Positions 36,401 through 48,348 of a DNA stretch of 64,000 nucleotides are shown here, one piece after another (within the stretch, counting starts at the first letter, position 1; each line of letters begins with the position of its first letter). The DNA is from an uncultured Victivallales bacterium (lineage in GTDB: Bacteria > Verrucomicrobiota > Lentisphaeria > Victivallales > UBA1829). The position numbers and the translations under genes were made by a program. The stretch covers positions 1-64,000 of the forward strand of contig CALXRL010000077.1 in NCBI GenBank assembly GCA_944390735.1, given 5' to 3'. The notes beneath the pieces are model-generated. The model was not told the origin of the DNA and did no database searches. It was given only the letters and a program-made list of their open reading frames with translations.

Positions 36401-37005
36401 GAAAGACTCTTCTTCTCACGGTTTCCGACCATGCGGTCAAACGGCTTCCGAAGCAGTGGACCGACGCGGACAATGCCGTCCGGGCTGAAATCCGAACTGC
36501 CTGGCAGGAGTCCGCGCTCTATTTTGCCGTCACCGTATTCAAAAAGACGTTTGTCCAGCCGTCGCAGACCGCGGCGGAGATCTGGCGGGGAGATTCCGTG
36601 CAGATCGCCTTCGATCCGCTGAAAAACGCCGCTCCGGACACGGAAAAATATCAGGATGATGATTTTGAATATGCCTTTTCTCTTCTGAACGGCAAACCCG
36701 TCATCTACCGGCAGTATGCCTCCAGCGCCGTCCACGACAGTCTGCTGAAGGCCGTCGGCGAGCTGAAAAACGGATCGGAGGTGCAGTCCGCCGTCAGACA
36801 CTACCCGGACCGGACCGTTTACGAGATCGCGTTCATGCCCCGCGCGGTCAGCCCGTTCAAACTCAGAGCGGGAGCCTCCATGCGCTGGAACGCTCTGGTG
36901 AATCTGAACAATGGGAAGGGACGCATCGGCTATCTGGAACTCACGGACGGAATCGGATGGAAAAAGTGTCCGGGCCGCTTTCTGGATCTGGTTCTTCTGC
37001 CGTAA
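33448..37005 (+). CDS. Large secreted GH39-like glycoside hydrolase with C-terminal CBM9-like domain
   Basis: A 1185-aa exported enzyme. It has a signal peptide ([15 protein letters not shown]), N-terminal beta-sandwich regions that look like carbohydrate-binding modules (about 25-370), and an Ig-like segment. A TIM barrel of the GH39/clan A kind follows, with acid/base Glu about residue 583 in VANEPNAW and nucleophile Glu about 695 in [10 protein letters not shown]. From about 971 onward [13 protein letters not shown]...LYFAV...[12 protein letters not shown] matches a CBM9/DOMON-type domain. The start overlaps the pseudopilin stop by 4 bases and has AAGAAAGGGG upstream. Its role is inferred to be extracellular polysaccharide breakdown; the family is assigned by motif only. 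Confidence 0.8.
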   Translation: MSLRKRGTVLFLLLSAGMLLADFRTTFNAKTMVKQSGNSRITFRTENGISGMMIPTSSPSLKVTADAEGLVLDGSKEALTRKKPFIVRFLLPKQDQGKDVFRGKKLTSEVTVKADRSASARILIEGRRNGKHYHKGLIVPVGTTFQTLRFSERIPEGVEGLSLRFDLHAPAVYTIRGAGMTSLVETIRLANRNRIINGGAERGWYGTYIDDLYAKGINGKEIRYDGKIIDFGRKFAIDDKVFYSGRHSFRIEGKPYATGSFYLNPVKYVPGQPFTVSFRAKAEKPGTALNFGLFLGFSRTYAIPLTAGPEWKKYEITIPKWGEKTPGMALIGDVVRGSRFEEVYPRFDPFGTVWIDDFACSSGTRAPFENDPLFLRGTLNSPSSYYREGEKIRMRMEVENPGNTAKNAELWYRVCDFFGRTLFTSPATRLSVAPNATVKQEIPVANVPKGAFNLIVELRIPDTGKTIRHAFLTGVIGKEEKKIARLGLDAPIQGNPDLLTPVFNDFRIGTVRLWGSYNAAIGDYTGTRRIDAFHKAGVQILLNIGDTHKLPFVRKDMTPWKTFLKKALKPYAGKVALYEVANEPNAWLGLGRKKDPALFDDISPVTYVRMLRAASEAVHEIDPGAKIGGPTTCGTDLSFTESVLANGGTNYLDVITEHPYRTLPELPDYETDLTAMKQIAARYSPNRKIPIWASESGSENSALLRDNLIDEKTRDAVAKDIRNMLISYACGNEVYIHFAAAPYGIGIGWNVFYGGNPDTCSRPVPTPMLYAMRTVADLLGNAAPAGKIKLGSDYRCYVFDHGTERTAVLWKWNGENAQLAGWKSLDPAMKAYDIMGNPLTAQTLSISRFPVYLKTKRSFRELEQAFSTLSLAGGDAVSASLSVTGRTSFAIRLKNRNNRPLSGTLVVRMDGKTQTREFRDIPAEENRIMQFRTEKEISTIPRNGTFSVATSSGRIEQEFLLRSAFVPKIRKPMVIDGDLNDWPEGKTLLLTVSDHAVKRLPKQWTDADNAVRAEIRTAWQESALYFAVTVFKKTFVQPSQTAAEIWRGDSVQIAFDPLKNAAPDTEKYQDDDFEYAFSLLNGKPVIYRQYASSAVHDSLLKAVGELKNGSEVQSAVRHYPDRTVYEIAFMPRAVSPFKLRAGASMRWNALVNLNNGKGRIGYLELTDGIGWKKCPGRFLDLVLLP

Positions 37006-37055
37006 GATCTCCGGGATTTCCCCGGAGGGGGAGAGAGAAAGACAATGGTCAACGC

Positions 37056-37086
37056 GGGACGCGCAGAACGCGCGTCCCTTTTTTTT
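37056..37086 (+). terminator. Strong terminator after the GH39-like gene
   Basis: GGGACGCGC-AGAAC-GCGCGTCCC, a perfect 9-bp stem, is followed by eight T. A second hairpin, CTCCGGG/CCCGGAG, lies just before it. Confidence 0.95.
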
Positions 37087-37096
37087 CCGGTTTCTC

Positions 37097-38641
37097 TCAA
37101 GCCGGCGTCAGAACCGACTCTCCGGCAGGAAGCGGGAAACGCTGTCCGTTGATCCTCAGGGTAAAGGGACGGCTGGCGGTCACACGAATCCGTCTTCCGT
37201 TTTCCGTTGCGATGAGATCCGTCACGATCTCCCCGAAACGGAAATTGCGGACTCCAAGTTCTCCGGAGAAGCGGTGCGGAAGAGACCAGTCGATCGTCTC
37301 CGCAAACGCATTCACGGAATGGATTCCGATCACGTTTTCGAGATACAATCCGATGGGAGCCAGCGCGGACCAGCCGCAGAAGTCCGGACGGACAATCCGG
37401 TTTGCCTCGTCGCAGGAGCGGGCCGGTTCCGGCCGTTCCGGATGGTAGCACTCCCAGATGGTATGCGGTTCATATTGACGGAACGTTTCGGACATGTGCG
37501 TCAGGATCTTCCCGGAGAGCTCTCGGGCGAGCGGATACATTCCGTAACGTTCGACCCCCTTGATGGCGGCATAGGCGGTGGGAACCCAGACGGAACCGCG
37601 CCAGTATCGGCCGTCCTCGCGATTGAAGTCGGCGTCGTCGCGCGCAAGGGAAACCAGGGGGACGACCCCGCCGAGTTTCTCCGGATCGGTCAGCAGACGG
37701 CTCATCGCCGCCGCCTGCGCCGGAGTACCCATTCCGGAAACCAGCGGCCAGAAGGAGGCGGGAGTCAGAACTTTCATGAACTCGCCGCGCGTGGCTCCGA
37801 TGTCATAATAACAGCCGTCGTCCTCATCCCAGTAACAGGCATTGACACTCTTCCGGATTGCCTCATATCTGGCGTTCCACTCCTCGGCGAGAACACGTTC
37901 GCCGATCAGTCCGGCCAGCTTCGCGATGCAGAATGCGGCAAGTCCCTGCTGGGCGATCGCATCAATCCAGAGCATATCCGGGTTGTTCGGACGATTTTCC
38001 CTGGCATGTTTTCCGATTCTGCCGCGGGGAGTGTTGTCCATGCCGGAACGCCCGCCTTCCCAGAAATAGCCATTCGGATGTTTGATCCAGCAGGTTTCCG
38101 ACCGGACCCCCGGAAGGCGAATCCGGGTTTTCAAGGATTCCAGAACTTCGAAATGTTTCTGAAGAAATCGTTTTTTCAGCAGCAGATCGGCCACATGTTC
38201 GCGATCTCCGCTGAAAAGGGCGTTCTGATATTCCGCCCAGGCGAAGAGCGGAGGATTGTCCATCATGTGAACCACCATCCGCGTTCTCTGCCCGGGCACG
38301 ACGCCGGTCCAGGAGGGAGCATTGTGCGAAACGATCTCCGGGAGCCGGGCGCCGTTGTAGAGGACCTCGTAAAAATTTCCGAGCGTCTCCACGCCGGGAA
38401 AGCGGTTCTGCGCATATTTGCAGAACAGGGCCATGAAACAGGAATCCCAGATCCAGATATCCGTATCGCAGAAAGCCTCGTCCATGTAGGGGGTCTGCGG
38501 CATGCCGGGGATCTCCAGAATATGACGGTGCGCCAGCTCCCAGGCCTTGTCGTAAAGCTCGGTGAATTCCGGATGTTCCGTGCACACGGGCCGGGGAATC
38601 TGCGATTTCCATTCCGTCGAAGGACTGAACTCTTTCTTCAT
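37097..38641 (-). CDS. GH63/trehalase-like (alpha/alpha)6-barrel glycoside hydrolase
   Basis: A 514-aa cytosolic enzyme with no signal peptide. Motifs of the MGH1/GH63 (alpha/alpha)6 group are visible: DTDIWIWDSCFMALF, NNPDMLWIDAIAQQGLAAF, the hallmark GRYWRGSVWVPTAYAAIKG and HTIWECYHPE. Such enzymes are inverting alpha-glycosidases; the substrate is not known here. It starts 24 bases after lacZ, so it is the second gene of a two-gene oligosaccharide operon. It converges with the GH39-like gene at a terminator. Confidence 0.82.
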   Translation of the reverse strand: MKKEFSPSTEWKSQIPRPVCTEHPEFTELYDKAWELAHRHILEIPGMPQTPYMDEAFCDTDIWIWDSCFMALFCKYAQNRFPGVETLGNFYEVLYNGARLPEIVSHNAPSWTGVVPGQRTRMVVHMMDNPPLFAWAEYQNALFSGDREHVADLLLKKRFLQKHFEVLESLKTRIRLPGVRSETCWIKHPNGYFWEGGRSGMDNTPRGRIGKHARENRPNNPDMLWIDAIAQQGLAAFCIAKLAGLIGERVLAEEWNARYEAIRKSVNACYWDEDDGCYYDIGATRGEFMKVLTPASFWPLVSGMGTPAQAAAMSRLLTDPEKLGGVVPLVSLARDDADFNREDGRYWRGSVWVPTAYAAIKGVERYGMYPLARELSGKILTHMSETFRQYEPHTIWECYHPERPEPARSCDEANRIVRPDFCGWSALAPIGLYLENVIGIHSVNAFAETIDWSLPHRFSGELGVRNFRFGEIVTDLIATENGRRIRVTASRPFTLRINGQRFPLPAGESVLTPA

Positions 38642-38665
38642 TGCTGTCCGCCTTCCGCTCCCTTT

Positions 38666-41788
<3,123 letters not shown>

Positions 41789-41828
41789 TCAGCATCCTTC
41801 TTTTTTCAGTTCTGCGGAATCAGTCGAA

Positions 41829-41857
41829 AATATATTCGTCTTCCGGCCATCTTTCAA
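41829..41857 (-). promoter_or_regulatory. lacZ promoter
   Basis: On the minus strand TTGAAA (41857-41852) and TATATT (41834-41829), 17-base spacer, about 45 bases before the ATG. Confidence 0.65.
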
Positions 41858-41995
41858 GCCGGAAAAAAGAGAATCGCGGGAAAAGCGGAAGAAATGGAGA
41901 GATTCCGCATGCACCGCCCCCTTCTTCCCCGTCTCCTTTCGGCGCTCTTCCCGTTTTTCCGTTCCGGGAGCAGACCCGTTGACGGGAGTTCCTCT

Positions 41996-42412
41996 TCAAT
42001 CCATCGAAACTTTTCCCCGGGCGGACTTTATGGCGGAGCGACGGGATTTTGCCTCCAGGCGCCGCTGTTTTGACGCCCGGGTCGGCTTTGTCGGTCTGCG
42101 TTTGCGCGGCTCCTTCCGCACCGATTCCAGCAGGGCGGCCAGACGCCGACGCGCCGTCTCCCGGTTCTCCGGAAGACTCCGCGACTCCCGCGCCAGAAAC
42201 GAAACAAACTCCGCATGGCAGAGCGCTTTCAGCCGCTCCTTCGCCTGTTCGGAAAGAAAACGGCTCTCCAGAAAGCGATAGGTCAGCCGAACCGCCGTCG
42301 CCGTTTTATTCACATTCTGCCCTCCGGGTCCGCTGGCACACCGGAGGAATTCCTCTTCCAGCTCCTCTTCCGGCGGAAGCGGAGGCCCCGCTTTTTTCTC
42401 CCCGGACGCCAT
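41996..42412 (-). CDS. arfB: ArfB/YaeJ-like peptide release factor domain protein
   Basis: A 138-aa single-domain release factor that should hydrolyse peptidyl-tRNA on stalled ribosomes. The catalytic GGQ is in CASGPGGQNVNKTATAVRL. The C-terminus is a basic tail (KEPRKRRPTKPTRASKQRR) of the kind that fills the mRNA channel in ArfB. The longer open frame upstream is not used: the ATG at 42412 overlaps the waaP stop as TGATG. It is last in a six-gene operon. The gene symbol rests on domain layout and length. Confidence 0.82.
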   Translation of the reverse strand: MASGEKKAGPPLPPEEELEEEFLRCASGPGGQNVNKTATAVRLTYRFLESRFLSEQAKERLKALCHAEFVSFLARESRSLPENRETARRRLAALLESVRKEPRKRRPTKPTRASKQRRLEAKSRRSAIKSARGKVSMD

Positions 42413-43203
42413 CAGAGCTCCGGCTCCCTTCCCCACTCCTTCCGATAGAGCTTGCATGCCGCATTCCAGACATCGCCCCAGAGCCTCCGATCCAGCGGAC
42501 CGCCCTTCCCGTACTCCACCATGAACCGCAGTGCATCCCGCCGGGTGAGTCCCAGATCCATGGACGAAAAGAAAATGCCGGCCAGATCCTTGACTTGCAT
42601 CCTCCGCGGAATCGTTTTCCGCAGTTCGGCCCGGTGCAGATCCAGAACGAACAGCCGGATCTCCCCCCGAGCAAACGCCGCATTGTCCAGCAGAAAATGA
42701 CACAGATAACAATCCCGGTGATTGAGTCCGGAAAAGTGCATCGCCGAACAGACACGCGCCAGCGCCGCAATCAGACGGTGCTTCAAGCGGAAGTCCGGCT
42801 TCTCCGTCTTCCAGTTCCGGCAGAAATCCTCCAGACTCGTCTTGTTTTCCAGCGCCCCCGTAATCAGAAACGACTCCCGTTTCGCCGGATTCCGTCCCCG
42901 CTGCGCAAACGCGTACACGCTCATCGTGTCCACGCCCAGCGACTCCAGCTTCCGGATCGCCAGATACTCGTTCGACGCCCCCAGCACCGGCTTCTTCAGC
43001 TGCAGCAGATTCTTGAAAATCTCCCTCCAGCCGACCCCCCGGTGCATCTTGATGAAATAATCGCGTCCCTGCCAGCGGAAGCGAAGAGTCTTCCGGTTTT
43101 TCACACAGCGGAACACCTCTCCTTCCAGCGCGAACGCCTTCGCAAAGGGATCCCCCGACAGAAGCGGCGCCAGCTCCGGAGAAATGTCACTTGCCGGCAG
43201 CAT
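42412..43203 (-). CDS. waaP: LPS core heptose(I) kinase WaaP
   Basis: A 263-aa kinase that phosphorylates the first heptose of the LPS inner core. It matches E. coli WaaP (265 aa) along its length: LEGEVFRCVKNRKTLRF, FIKMHRGVGWREIFKNLL, PVLGASNEYLAI, then the catalytic loop LNHRDCYLCHFLLD and VLDLHRAELR. The start at 43203 overlaps the waaG end by 17 bases; the frame is open further upstream but would extend inside waaG. This indicates an LPS with a phosphorylated heptose core. Confidence 0.93.
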   Translation of the reverse strand: MLPASDISPELAPLLSGDPFAKAFALEGEVFRCVKNRKTLRFRWQGRDYFIKMHRGVGWREIFKNLLQLKKPVLGASNEYLAIRKLESLGVDTMSVYAFAQRGRNPAKRESFLITGALENKTSLEDFCRNWKTEKPDFRLKHRLIAALARVCSAMHFSGLNHRDCYLCHFLLDNAAFARGEIRLFVLDLHRAELRKTIPRRMQVKDLAGIFFSSMDLGLTRRDALRFMVEYGKGGPLDRRLWGDVWNAACKLYRKEWGREPEL

Positions 43204-44326
43204 GAGCGAGCTCCTCCAGAATATCGACCGCCTTCTCCGCCCGGCTGTAAAAATCGGCGGTCTCCGCATATTCCAGTCCGTAGCGGGCCAGCTGCTTCAG
43301 CTGCGACGGCTCCCAGAGAATCGTCTGAAGCGTCAAATTCAGTTCCATCGGATCGAACCGCCCCGAGATCACGCATCCGGAGTGGGACTCCGCCACATAT
43401 TTGCTGAACCCGCAGTTATCCGTGCAGACAACCGGGAGCCCGGCGGCAATCGCTTCAATCAGCACGGTCCCCGTCGCCTCGTTGCGCGCCGGATGGACCA
43501 TCAGATCCGCCGCCAGAAGATACTCCCGCACATTCGAGGACAACCCCTCGAAGAAGACCCGCTGCTCCAGATGGTTCTGCTGCACCAGTCTTTTCAGCCG
43601 TCCCCCCGCATCCCGGCCGACCAGAAACAGCTTCACGTTCCGTTTCAGATTCTCCGGCAGGGCCGCAACCGATTCAATCACACGGTCCGCCCCCTTCAGC
43701 ATCAGATTCGCGGCGACCACCAGCAGCATGATCTCCCCGTCCGCCACCTTCAGTTCCGCCCGTTTCGCCGCCCGGATCGCATCCGCGTCCGGACCGCGCC
43801 GGCAGGCGGGATTCATCCCCGGCGGCAGAAGACGGAACCGCTTCTCCGGCGTATGAAAACATTTGATATACTGTCTCTTCTGCGCCTCCACCAGATACAG
43901 AATCACCGTCCGGCTCTCCGGCGAAAACACCGCCCGTTCCAGCTCCGCGTACACCGCATAGCGCTTGTTGAAGAACCGGTACATCCCCCCGTGCTTTTCC
44001 TGCTCGGCCAGCGTGAAACAGTTGTCCCCCGCAAAGTAGACATCCAGTCCCGGCCCCCGGTTGAAGCCCAGAAGAAGATCCGGCGGATTGGCCCGGACCG
44101 CGTTCCGAAGCAGACCGAAAAACTCCTCCGCCTTCCGGTGATTCGTAAACGCACGAACCCGAAGCAGTTTCAAATCCAGAAAATCGGGAACCGGGCCCTT
44201 CCAGTCATAGGCATACACCGTGATCCGGTGTCCGCGGCGATGCGCAGCCTCCGCAATCCGCATAAAGTCATGCTGAATTCCCCCGAACGGAAAATACTTG
44301 AAGATTGCGATCGCCAGATTCATCAT
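43187..44326 (-). CDS. waaG: LPS core glucosyltransferase WaaG
   Basis: GT4-family glycosyltransferase (379 aa) that adds the first glucose to the heptose region of the LPS core. The match to enterobacterial WaaG is direct: FKYFPFGGIQHDFMRIAEAA, LLGFNRGPGLDVYFAGDNC, ILPPGMNP-like segment LLPPGMNP, and C-terminal HPARNEATGTVLIEAIAAGL with the donor-binding Glu. Its ATG overlaps the DUF2156 stop as ATGA. It works together with waaP, which follows. Confidence 0.93.
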   Translation of the reverse strand: MMNLAIAIFKYFPFGGIQHDFMRIAEAAHRRGHRITVYAYDWKGPVPDFLDLKLLRVRAFTNHRKAEEFFGLLRNAVRANPPDLLLGFNRGPGLDVYFAGDNCFTLAEQEKHGGMYRFFNKRYAVYAELERAVFSPESRTVILYLVEAQKRQYIKCFHTPEKRFRLLPPGMNPACRRGPDADAIRAAKRAELKVADGEIMLLVVAANLMLKGADRVIESVAALPENLKRNVKLFLVGRDAGGRLKRLVQQNHLEQRVFFEGLSSNVREYLLAADLMVHPARNEATGTVLIEAIAAGLPVVCTDNCGFSKYVAESHSGCVISGRFDPMELNLTLQTILWEPSQLKQLARYGLEYAETADFYSRAEKAVDILEELAHAAGK

Positions 44327-45246
44327 ACACCTGTCTTCGGAATCAGATTCCAGTTGCGCAGCAGCGCCACCGGCGCATACGACGACTTCGCATGACGAAG
44401 CCCCTCCACCCCGAGATCCTGCTCCCGGTTGATGTAGCGGGCCTTGCCGAGAAGCAGATGCGCCGTCTCCTGATTAATCACCTGCCCCGACCCCTTGTAG
44501 TCGGGATCGTTCTTCTCAAAATGAACCGTGTACATCTCGGAATTGATCCGGCTGCAAACGGCAAACGCAATCAGCTTCTCCCCCACATAAAGACAGCACC
44601 CCTCCATGCTCAGATGATCGTACTGGGCAAACGCGCGGTCGATCGCCTCGTGCTCCTCCTCGATCTCCTCGGCGTACCCCGATGCGCTCTTCCGTTTCCG
44701 CCAGGCATCGCAAAGCGCCCGGCAGTCCCCCAGCCGCTCCTTCGAAAACGGAAGAACCCGGTAGTCCGGATAAAGACGCTGAAACTGCGAAATCAGATTC
44801 TTTTTCTTGTGCAGCCGCGCTCCGCGAAGCTCCACCAGATCCTCCGTGCGGTAGAGATACTCCCCGTAATCCTCATGAATCTGCACCGCATTGAAATAAC
44901 GCGAAAATTCCGGAAACTTCTCCAGATAATCCGCTTTGACCTGATAAATATTTCCGTTCCGTCCATGCGCACGCATCACGGAGGAAACTTCATACAGAAC
45001 CTCGGGCGTCTCATAATTGCCGTCCGCACCGGCGGGGAAGAGCAGTTCATCCTCTTCCTCCAGATAGACGTACGGCCGCCCCCGGTAGATCTGATATTTC
45101 GTCGAATAGATATGCTGCCAGACATAGAGATTCAGAAAATTGGACTCGCATGTCATCGGCTCCGATGCCAGAAGCAGCCCTTCCAGAACCTCCCGATCTC
45201 CGATCGTCACGTTCCGGAAACGGCTGTAATCGAACCCTTCGCTCAT
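44323..45246 (-). CDS. DUF2156 (phosphatidylglycerol lysyltransferase C-terminal-like) protein
   Basis: A 307-aa cytosolic protein with the double-GNAT fold of DUF2156, related to the catalytic part of MprF aminoacyl-lipid synthases. Visible family features are SNFLNLYVWQHIYSTKYQI, LHKKKNLISQFQRLYPDY, GEKLIAFAVCSRINSEMYTVHFE and YINREQDLGVEGLRHAKSSY. There is no membrane domain, so the acceptor may not be a lipid. AAGGAG precedes the ATG. Its position next to waaG could mean an envelope role, which is an inference. Confidence 0.82.
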   Translation of the reverse strand: MSEGFDYSRFRNVTIGDREVLEGLLLASEPMTCESNFLNLYVWQHIYSTKYQIYRGRPYVYLEEEDELLFPAGADGNYETPEVLYEVSSVMRAHGRNGNIYQVKADYLEKFPEFSRYFNAVQIHEDYGEYLYRTEDLVELRGARLHKKKNLISQFQRLYPDYRVLPFSKERLGDCRALCDAWRKRKSASGYAEEIEEEHEAIDRAFAQYDHLSMEGCCLYVGEKLIAFAVCSRINSEMYTVHFEKNDPDYKGSGQVINQETAHLLLGKARYINREQDLGVEGLRHAKSSYAPVALLRNWNLIPKTGV

Positions 45247-45261
45247 CGTTCAGACTCCTTC

Positions 45262-45702
45262 TCAGCGGAAACGAACCGGCAGATGCCCGCCCATGGACTC
45301 GCCGAGTTTCAGATAGAGTTTTTCCACACCCGGAACCGAAATACAGACAATCCAGTCGATCCCGAGACTCTTCAAATGCGATACAATGCACTCCAGAATG
45401 CGCAGAGCAATTCCGTTCCCCCGATACGGCGTCAGCACCACCATATCCAGCAGATACGCATCGCTGACTCCGTCGGAGAGCGCGCGCATCATGCCGATCA
45501 GCCGCCCGCGGTAAAACGCTCCGGCGACGCAGAAGGTGTTGCGCAGCATCGGCGCAATGAACGCCGTGTCCTCCTCCTCGGAGATCCACCCGGCGTCCCG
45601 GTAGAGTGCCGCCACATCCGCCGAATAGTCAAAGCAGGAGTCCTTTTCCAGAAGCCGCACCGTCACGGCCTCCTTCCAGCTGCTGGTTCCGGGATTGTTC
45701 AC
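45262..45702 (-). CDS. GNAT-family N-acetyltransferase
   Basis: A 146-aa acetyl-CoA-dependent acetyltransferase. The acetyl-CoA loop is [17 protein letters not shown], preceded by the beta-4 strand AYLLDMVV. The substrate is unknown. It starts with GTG overlapping the icd stop by 4 bases, and lies 15 bases before DUF2156. Confidence 0.82.
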   Translation of the reverse strand: MNNPGTSSWKEAVTVRLLEKDSCFDYSADVAALYRDAGWISEEEDTAFIAPMLRNTFCVAGAFYRGRLIGMMRALSDGVSDAYLLDMVVLTPYRGNGIALRILECIVSHLKSLGIDWIVCISVPGVEKLYLKLGESMGGHLPVRFR

Positions 45703-46949
45703 ATGCCCTCCACCACGGCACGCGCGAATCCGGAACAGCTCAGCTCCGTCGCGCCCTCCATGAGACGGGCAAAGTCGTATGTCACCTGTTTGCGTGAAAT
45801 GGCGTTTTCAATGCCCTTCACCACCAGATCCGCCGCCTCGGTCCAGCCGATGTGCCGCAGCAGCATCTCTCCGGAAAGCGCCAGGGAGGAGGGATTCACC
45901 TTGTCCATGTTCGCGTATTTCGGCGCGGTTCCGTGGGTCGCCTCGAAAATCGCCATCCCGGTCGTGTAGTTGATGTTTGCTCCCGGCGCAATGCCGATGC
46001 CGCCCACGCAGGCGGCCAGCGCGTCGGAGACGTAATCACCGTTCAGATTCATCGTCGCGATCACGTCATACTCCTCCGGACGGGTCAGAATCTGCTGCAG
46101 GAACGCATCGCAGATGCAGTCCTTGATGAGAATCTTTCCCGCGGGCGGATTCCAGTCGCATTCGGGTCCGGTCACGACGCGGTCGGCGAATTCGCGTTTT
46201 GCCAGTTCGTATCCCCAGTCCTTGAAGGCGCCCTCGGTGAATTTCATGATGTTGCCCTTGTGCACCAGCGTGACGCTCCGGCGGTTGTTGGCGATGGCGT
46301 AGTTGATCGCAGCGCGGATCAGCCGTTCGCTGCCCTCCCGCGAGACCGGCTTGATGCCGATTCCGGAGGTCTCCGGGAAACGGATCTTCTTCACGCCCAT
46401 CTCCTTCTGGAGAAATTCAATGACTTTCCTTGCCTCGGGCGTACCCGACGCCCACTCGATTCCCGCGTAGATGTCCTCGGTGTTTTCGCGGAACACGACC
46501 ATATCGGTCTTTTCCGGCGCCTTCACGGGAGAAGGCACCCCCGCGAAATGCCGCACCGGACGCAGACAGACATACAGATCCAGACTCTGCCGCAGCGCCA
46601 CATTCAGCGAACGGATGCCCTTTCCGACCGGCGTCGTCAACGGCCCCTTGATCGCGATGCGGCACTGCTGAATCGCCTCCATGGTCTCCTCGGGCAGCCA
46701 GACGCCTTCCCCGTAGACTTTCGTCGCCTTCTCTCCGGCGAAAACCTCGGTCCACGCAATGGAGCGCTTCCCGTGATACGCCTTCTCCACGGCGGAATTC
46801 CAGATGTGCATGGAGGCACGGGTGATGTCGGGACCGATTCCATCGCCTTCAATATAGGCGATCAGCGGATGATCGGGAACATTGAGTTTGCCGTCGGCGT
46901 CGGCGGTGATCGCCTCTCCGGCGGGGAATTTGATCTTGTCGTATGCCAT
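45699..46949 (-). CDS. icd: Isocitrate dehydrogenase (NADP-type)
   Basis: TCA-cycle enzyme that converts isocitrate to 2-oxoglutarate. The protein has 416 aa, the same as E. coli Icd. Motifs include [11 protein letters not shown], the substrate Ser region [34 protein letters not shown], and the dehydrogenase signature [19 protein letters not shown]. The ATG at 46949 has AAGGAG; the frame extends upstream but without a family match. It is first in a six-gene overlapping operon with the LPS genes. Confidence 0.95.
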   Translation of the reverse strand: MAYDKIKFPAGEAITADADGKLNVPDHPLIAYIEGDGIGPDITRASMHIWNSAVEKAYHGKRSIAWTEVFAGEKATKVYGEGVWLPEETMEAIQQCRIAIKGPLTTPVGKGIRSLNVALRQSLDLYVCLRPVRHFAGVPSPVKAPEKTDMVVFRENTEDIYAGIEWASGTPEARKVIEFLQKEMGVKKIRFPETSGIGIKPVSREGSERLIRAAINYAIANNRRSVTLVHKGNIMKFTEGAFKDWGYELAKREFADRVVTGPECDWNPPAGKILIKDCICDAFLQQILTRPEEYDVIATMNLNGDYVSDALAACVGGIGIAPGANINYTTGMAIFEATHGTAPKYANMDKVNPSSLALSGEMLLRHIGWTEAADLVVKGIENAISRKQVTYDFARLMEGATELSCSGFARAVVEGM

Positions 46950-47035
46950 GAATGCTGCTCCTTCTGAAAAAATCAGTTGTTTTTCGTAATATACACTGCG
47001 GCGCAACAATATCAATCAGCCGGACGGCAGAAAAA

Positions 47036-48133
47036 TCAAAACCTCTCCGCCCCGTTCCCGCCGGGGAAAGTGCCGGACAGGGATTCCCCATCCTCCATCC
47101 GTACCGTCAGCGAAATCGGCACCTGTTCATGCCGACATTCAAAATCCTTCTCCTCCATCTGTCTGCGGAGAAGCGAAACGGCACGCCGCGCAAGCATCGC
47201 AAAATCAAACGAATAGGTAATGCCGCGAAACACGGGAAAATCCTTCGCCACGCAATCCCAGCAGATGTGAAGCATCCGGGACCAGTCATACCCGGTCTGC
47301 GCCGCAATCTCCGACAGACTCTCATATGAATACAGAGAATTGAACAGGGCATCCATGGGAAGTCCCAGTTCGAAAATCACAGTCAGGCGTTCCAGAGCCT
47401 CGTCGCCGGCCAGAAAGAGTCTCTCATTCAGCGGAACGCCCGCCTCCCGGAACGCCTGCTGGAGTCCGTCGGCCGAACGGCTCCAGGGGGGATCGTTCCT
47501 CAGAAACACAATCTCCTGTTTTCCGGCCCCCGCGAGAAGTTTCCCCACCTCGTATCCCATGGACCACAGATCGAAATCCACACTGCAGAGGGACTCTCCC
47601 CGCAGAGATCCGATCACCGTCACCGCGCATCCGTCTTCCCGGAGCTTCTCCAGCATCGGCAGAAAGCGGGGAGGAGGATTCTGCCAGATCAGACCATCCA
47701 GAAATTCGTTGCGCAGCTCTTTCAAAACAAGTTCCGGCTGGGCCGAGGTCAGATTGATCGTCCGTACATACGCAGGAAAGGTCGCAGCTTCCACAAGGCA
47801 GGACGCAACCAGCTTCGCCAGATACTCATCCATCTCAATGACCATTCCGTCGCCAATGATGATTCCGATCGTCAGAGATTTCTTCTGAGAATGGACGTGA
47901 AATCGCATTTTGGGATTCGTAAAAGTTCCGAGACCGGGCTTGCCGATCACGAATCTGTCCTCAGCCAGTTGCTTCAGAGCCTTCCCGACCGTCTGACGGC
48001 AGACCCCGAACTGTTTCGACAACTCCAGCGCAGTCGGCAGCTGAATGGATTCCTCTCCCGCTTTCGTCACCATGTTCAGCACATACCGACGGATTTTCAT
48101 GTATTCCGCTTCAGAACTTCTGGATGCAGACAT
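47036..48133 (-). CDS. GntR-type regulator with LacI-like sensor domain
   Basis: A 365-aa repressor-type protein. The N-terminal winged HTH of the GntR family is visible (LPTALELSKQFGVCRQTVGKAL, with wing GKPGLGTF), and the remaining 280 residues form a periplasmic-binding-protein-like sensor (LTIGIIIGDGMVIEMDEYLA...). It probably binds a sugar. The ATG at 48133 has AGGAAGG; ten codons upstream another ATG exists. It is divergent from the secreted hydrolase at 48349 and likely controls that operon and itself. Confidence 0.88.
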   Translation of the reverse strand: MSASRSSEAEYMKIRRYVLNMVTKAGEESIQLPTALELSKQFGVCRQTVGKALKQLAEDRFVIGKPGLGTFTNPKMRFHVHSQKKSLTIGIIIGDGMVIEMDEYLAKLVASCLVEAATFPAYVRTINLTSAQPELVLKELRNEFLDGLIWQNPPPRFLPMLEKLREDGCAVTVIGSLRGESLCSVDFDLWSMGYEVGKLLAGAGKQEIVFLRNDPPWSRSADGLQQAFREAGVPLNERLFLAGDEALERLTVIFELGLPMDALFNSLYSYESLSEIAAQTGYDWSRMLHICWDCVAKDFPVFRGITYSFDFAMLARRAVSLLRRQMEEKDFECRHEQVPISLTVRMEDGESLSGTFPGGNGAERF

Positions 48134-48164
48134 TTTCCTTCCTTCATTACCATTTATGTTCATT

Positions 48165-48172
48165 TGTTAACA
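48165..48172. promoter_or_regulatory. TGTTAACA palindrome, candidate operator
   Basis: Perfect palindrome within ATTTGTTAACATTT, about 10 bases past the -10 of the regulator gene. A related AATGTTAA lies at 48318-48325 after the divergent promoter. Confidence 0.35.
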
Positions 48173-48182
48173 TTTCCAATTT

Positions 48183-48210
48183 AAGATAGATGCTTTTTGA
48201 AAAATAGCAA
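48183..48210 (-). promoter_or_regulatory. Promoter for the GntR-type regulator
   Basis: On the minus strand TTGCTA (48210-48205) and TATCTT (48188-48183), 16-base spacer. Confidence 0.5.
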
Positions 48211-48272
48211 GCAGTACGATCGAAAAATCTCCCTTGAAAAAGATTTTTCTTCTTTTTTCCCATTCGGAGGGA

Positions 48273-48300
48273 TTGACAAAAAAAGAAAATGTTGTATAAT
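48273..48300 (+). promoter_or_regulatory. Consensus promoter for the 1102-aa hydrolase/pseudopilin 2 operon
   Basis: TTGACA (48273-48278) and TATAAT (48295-48300), both perfect, 16-base spacer. An AATGTTAA motif follows at 48318. Confidence 0.85.
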
Positions 48301-48348
48301 TAAAATAAATGCCCACTAATGTTAATTCACAAAAAAAAGGAGATTCGT

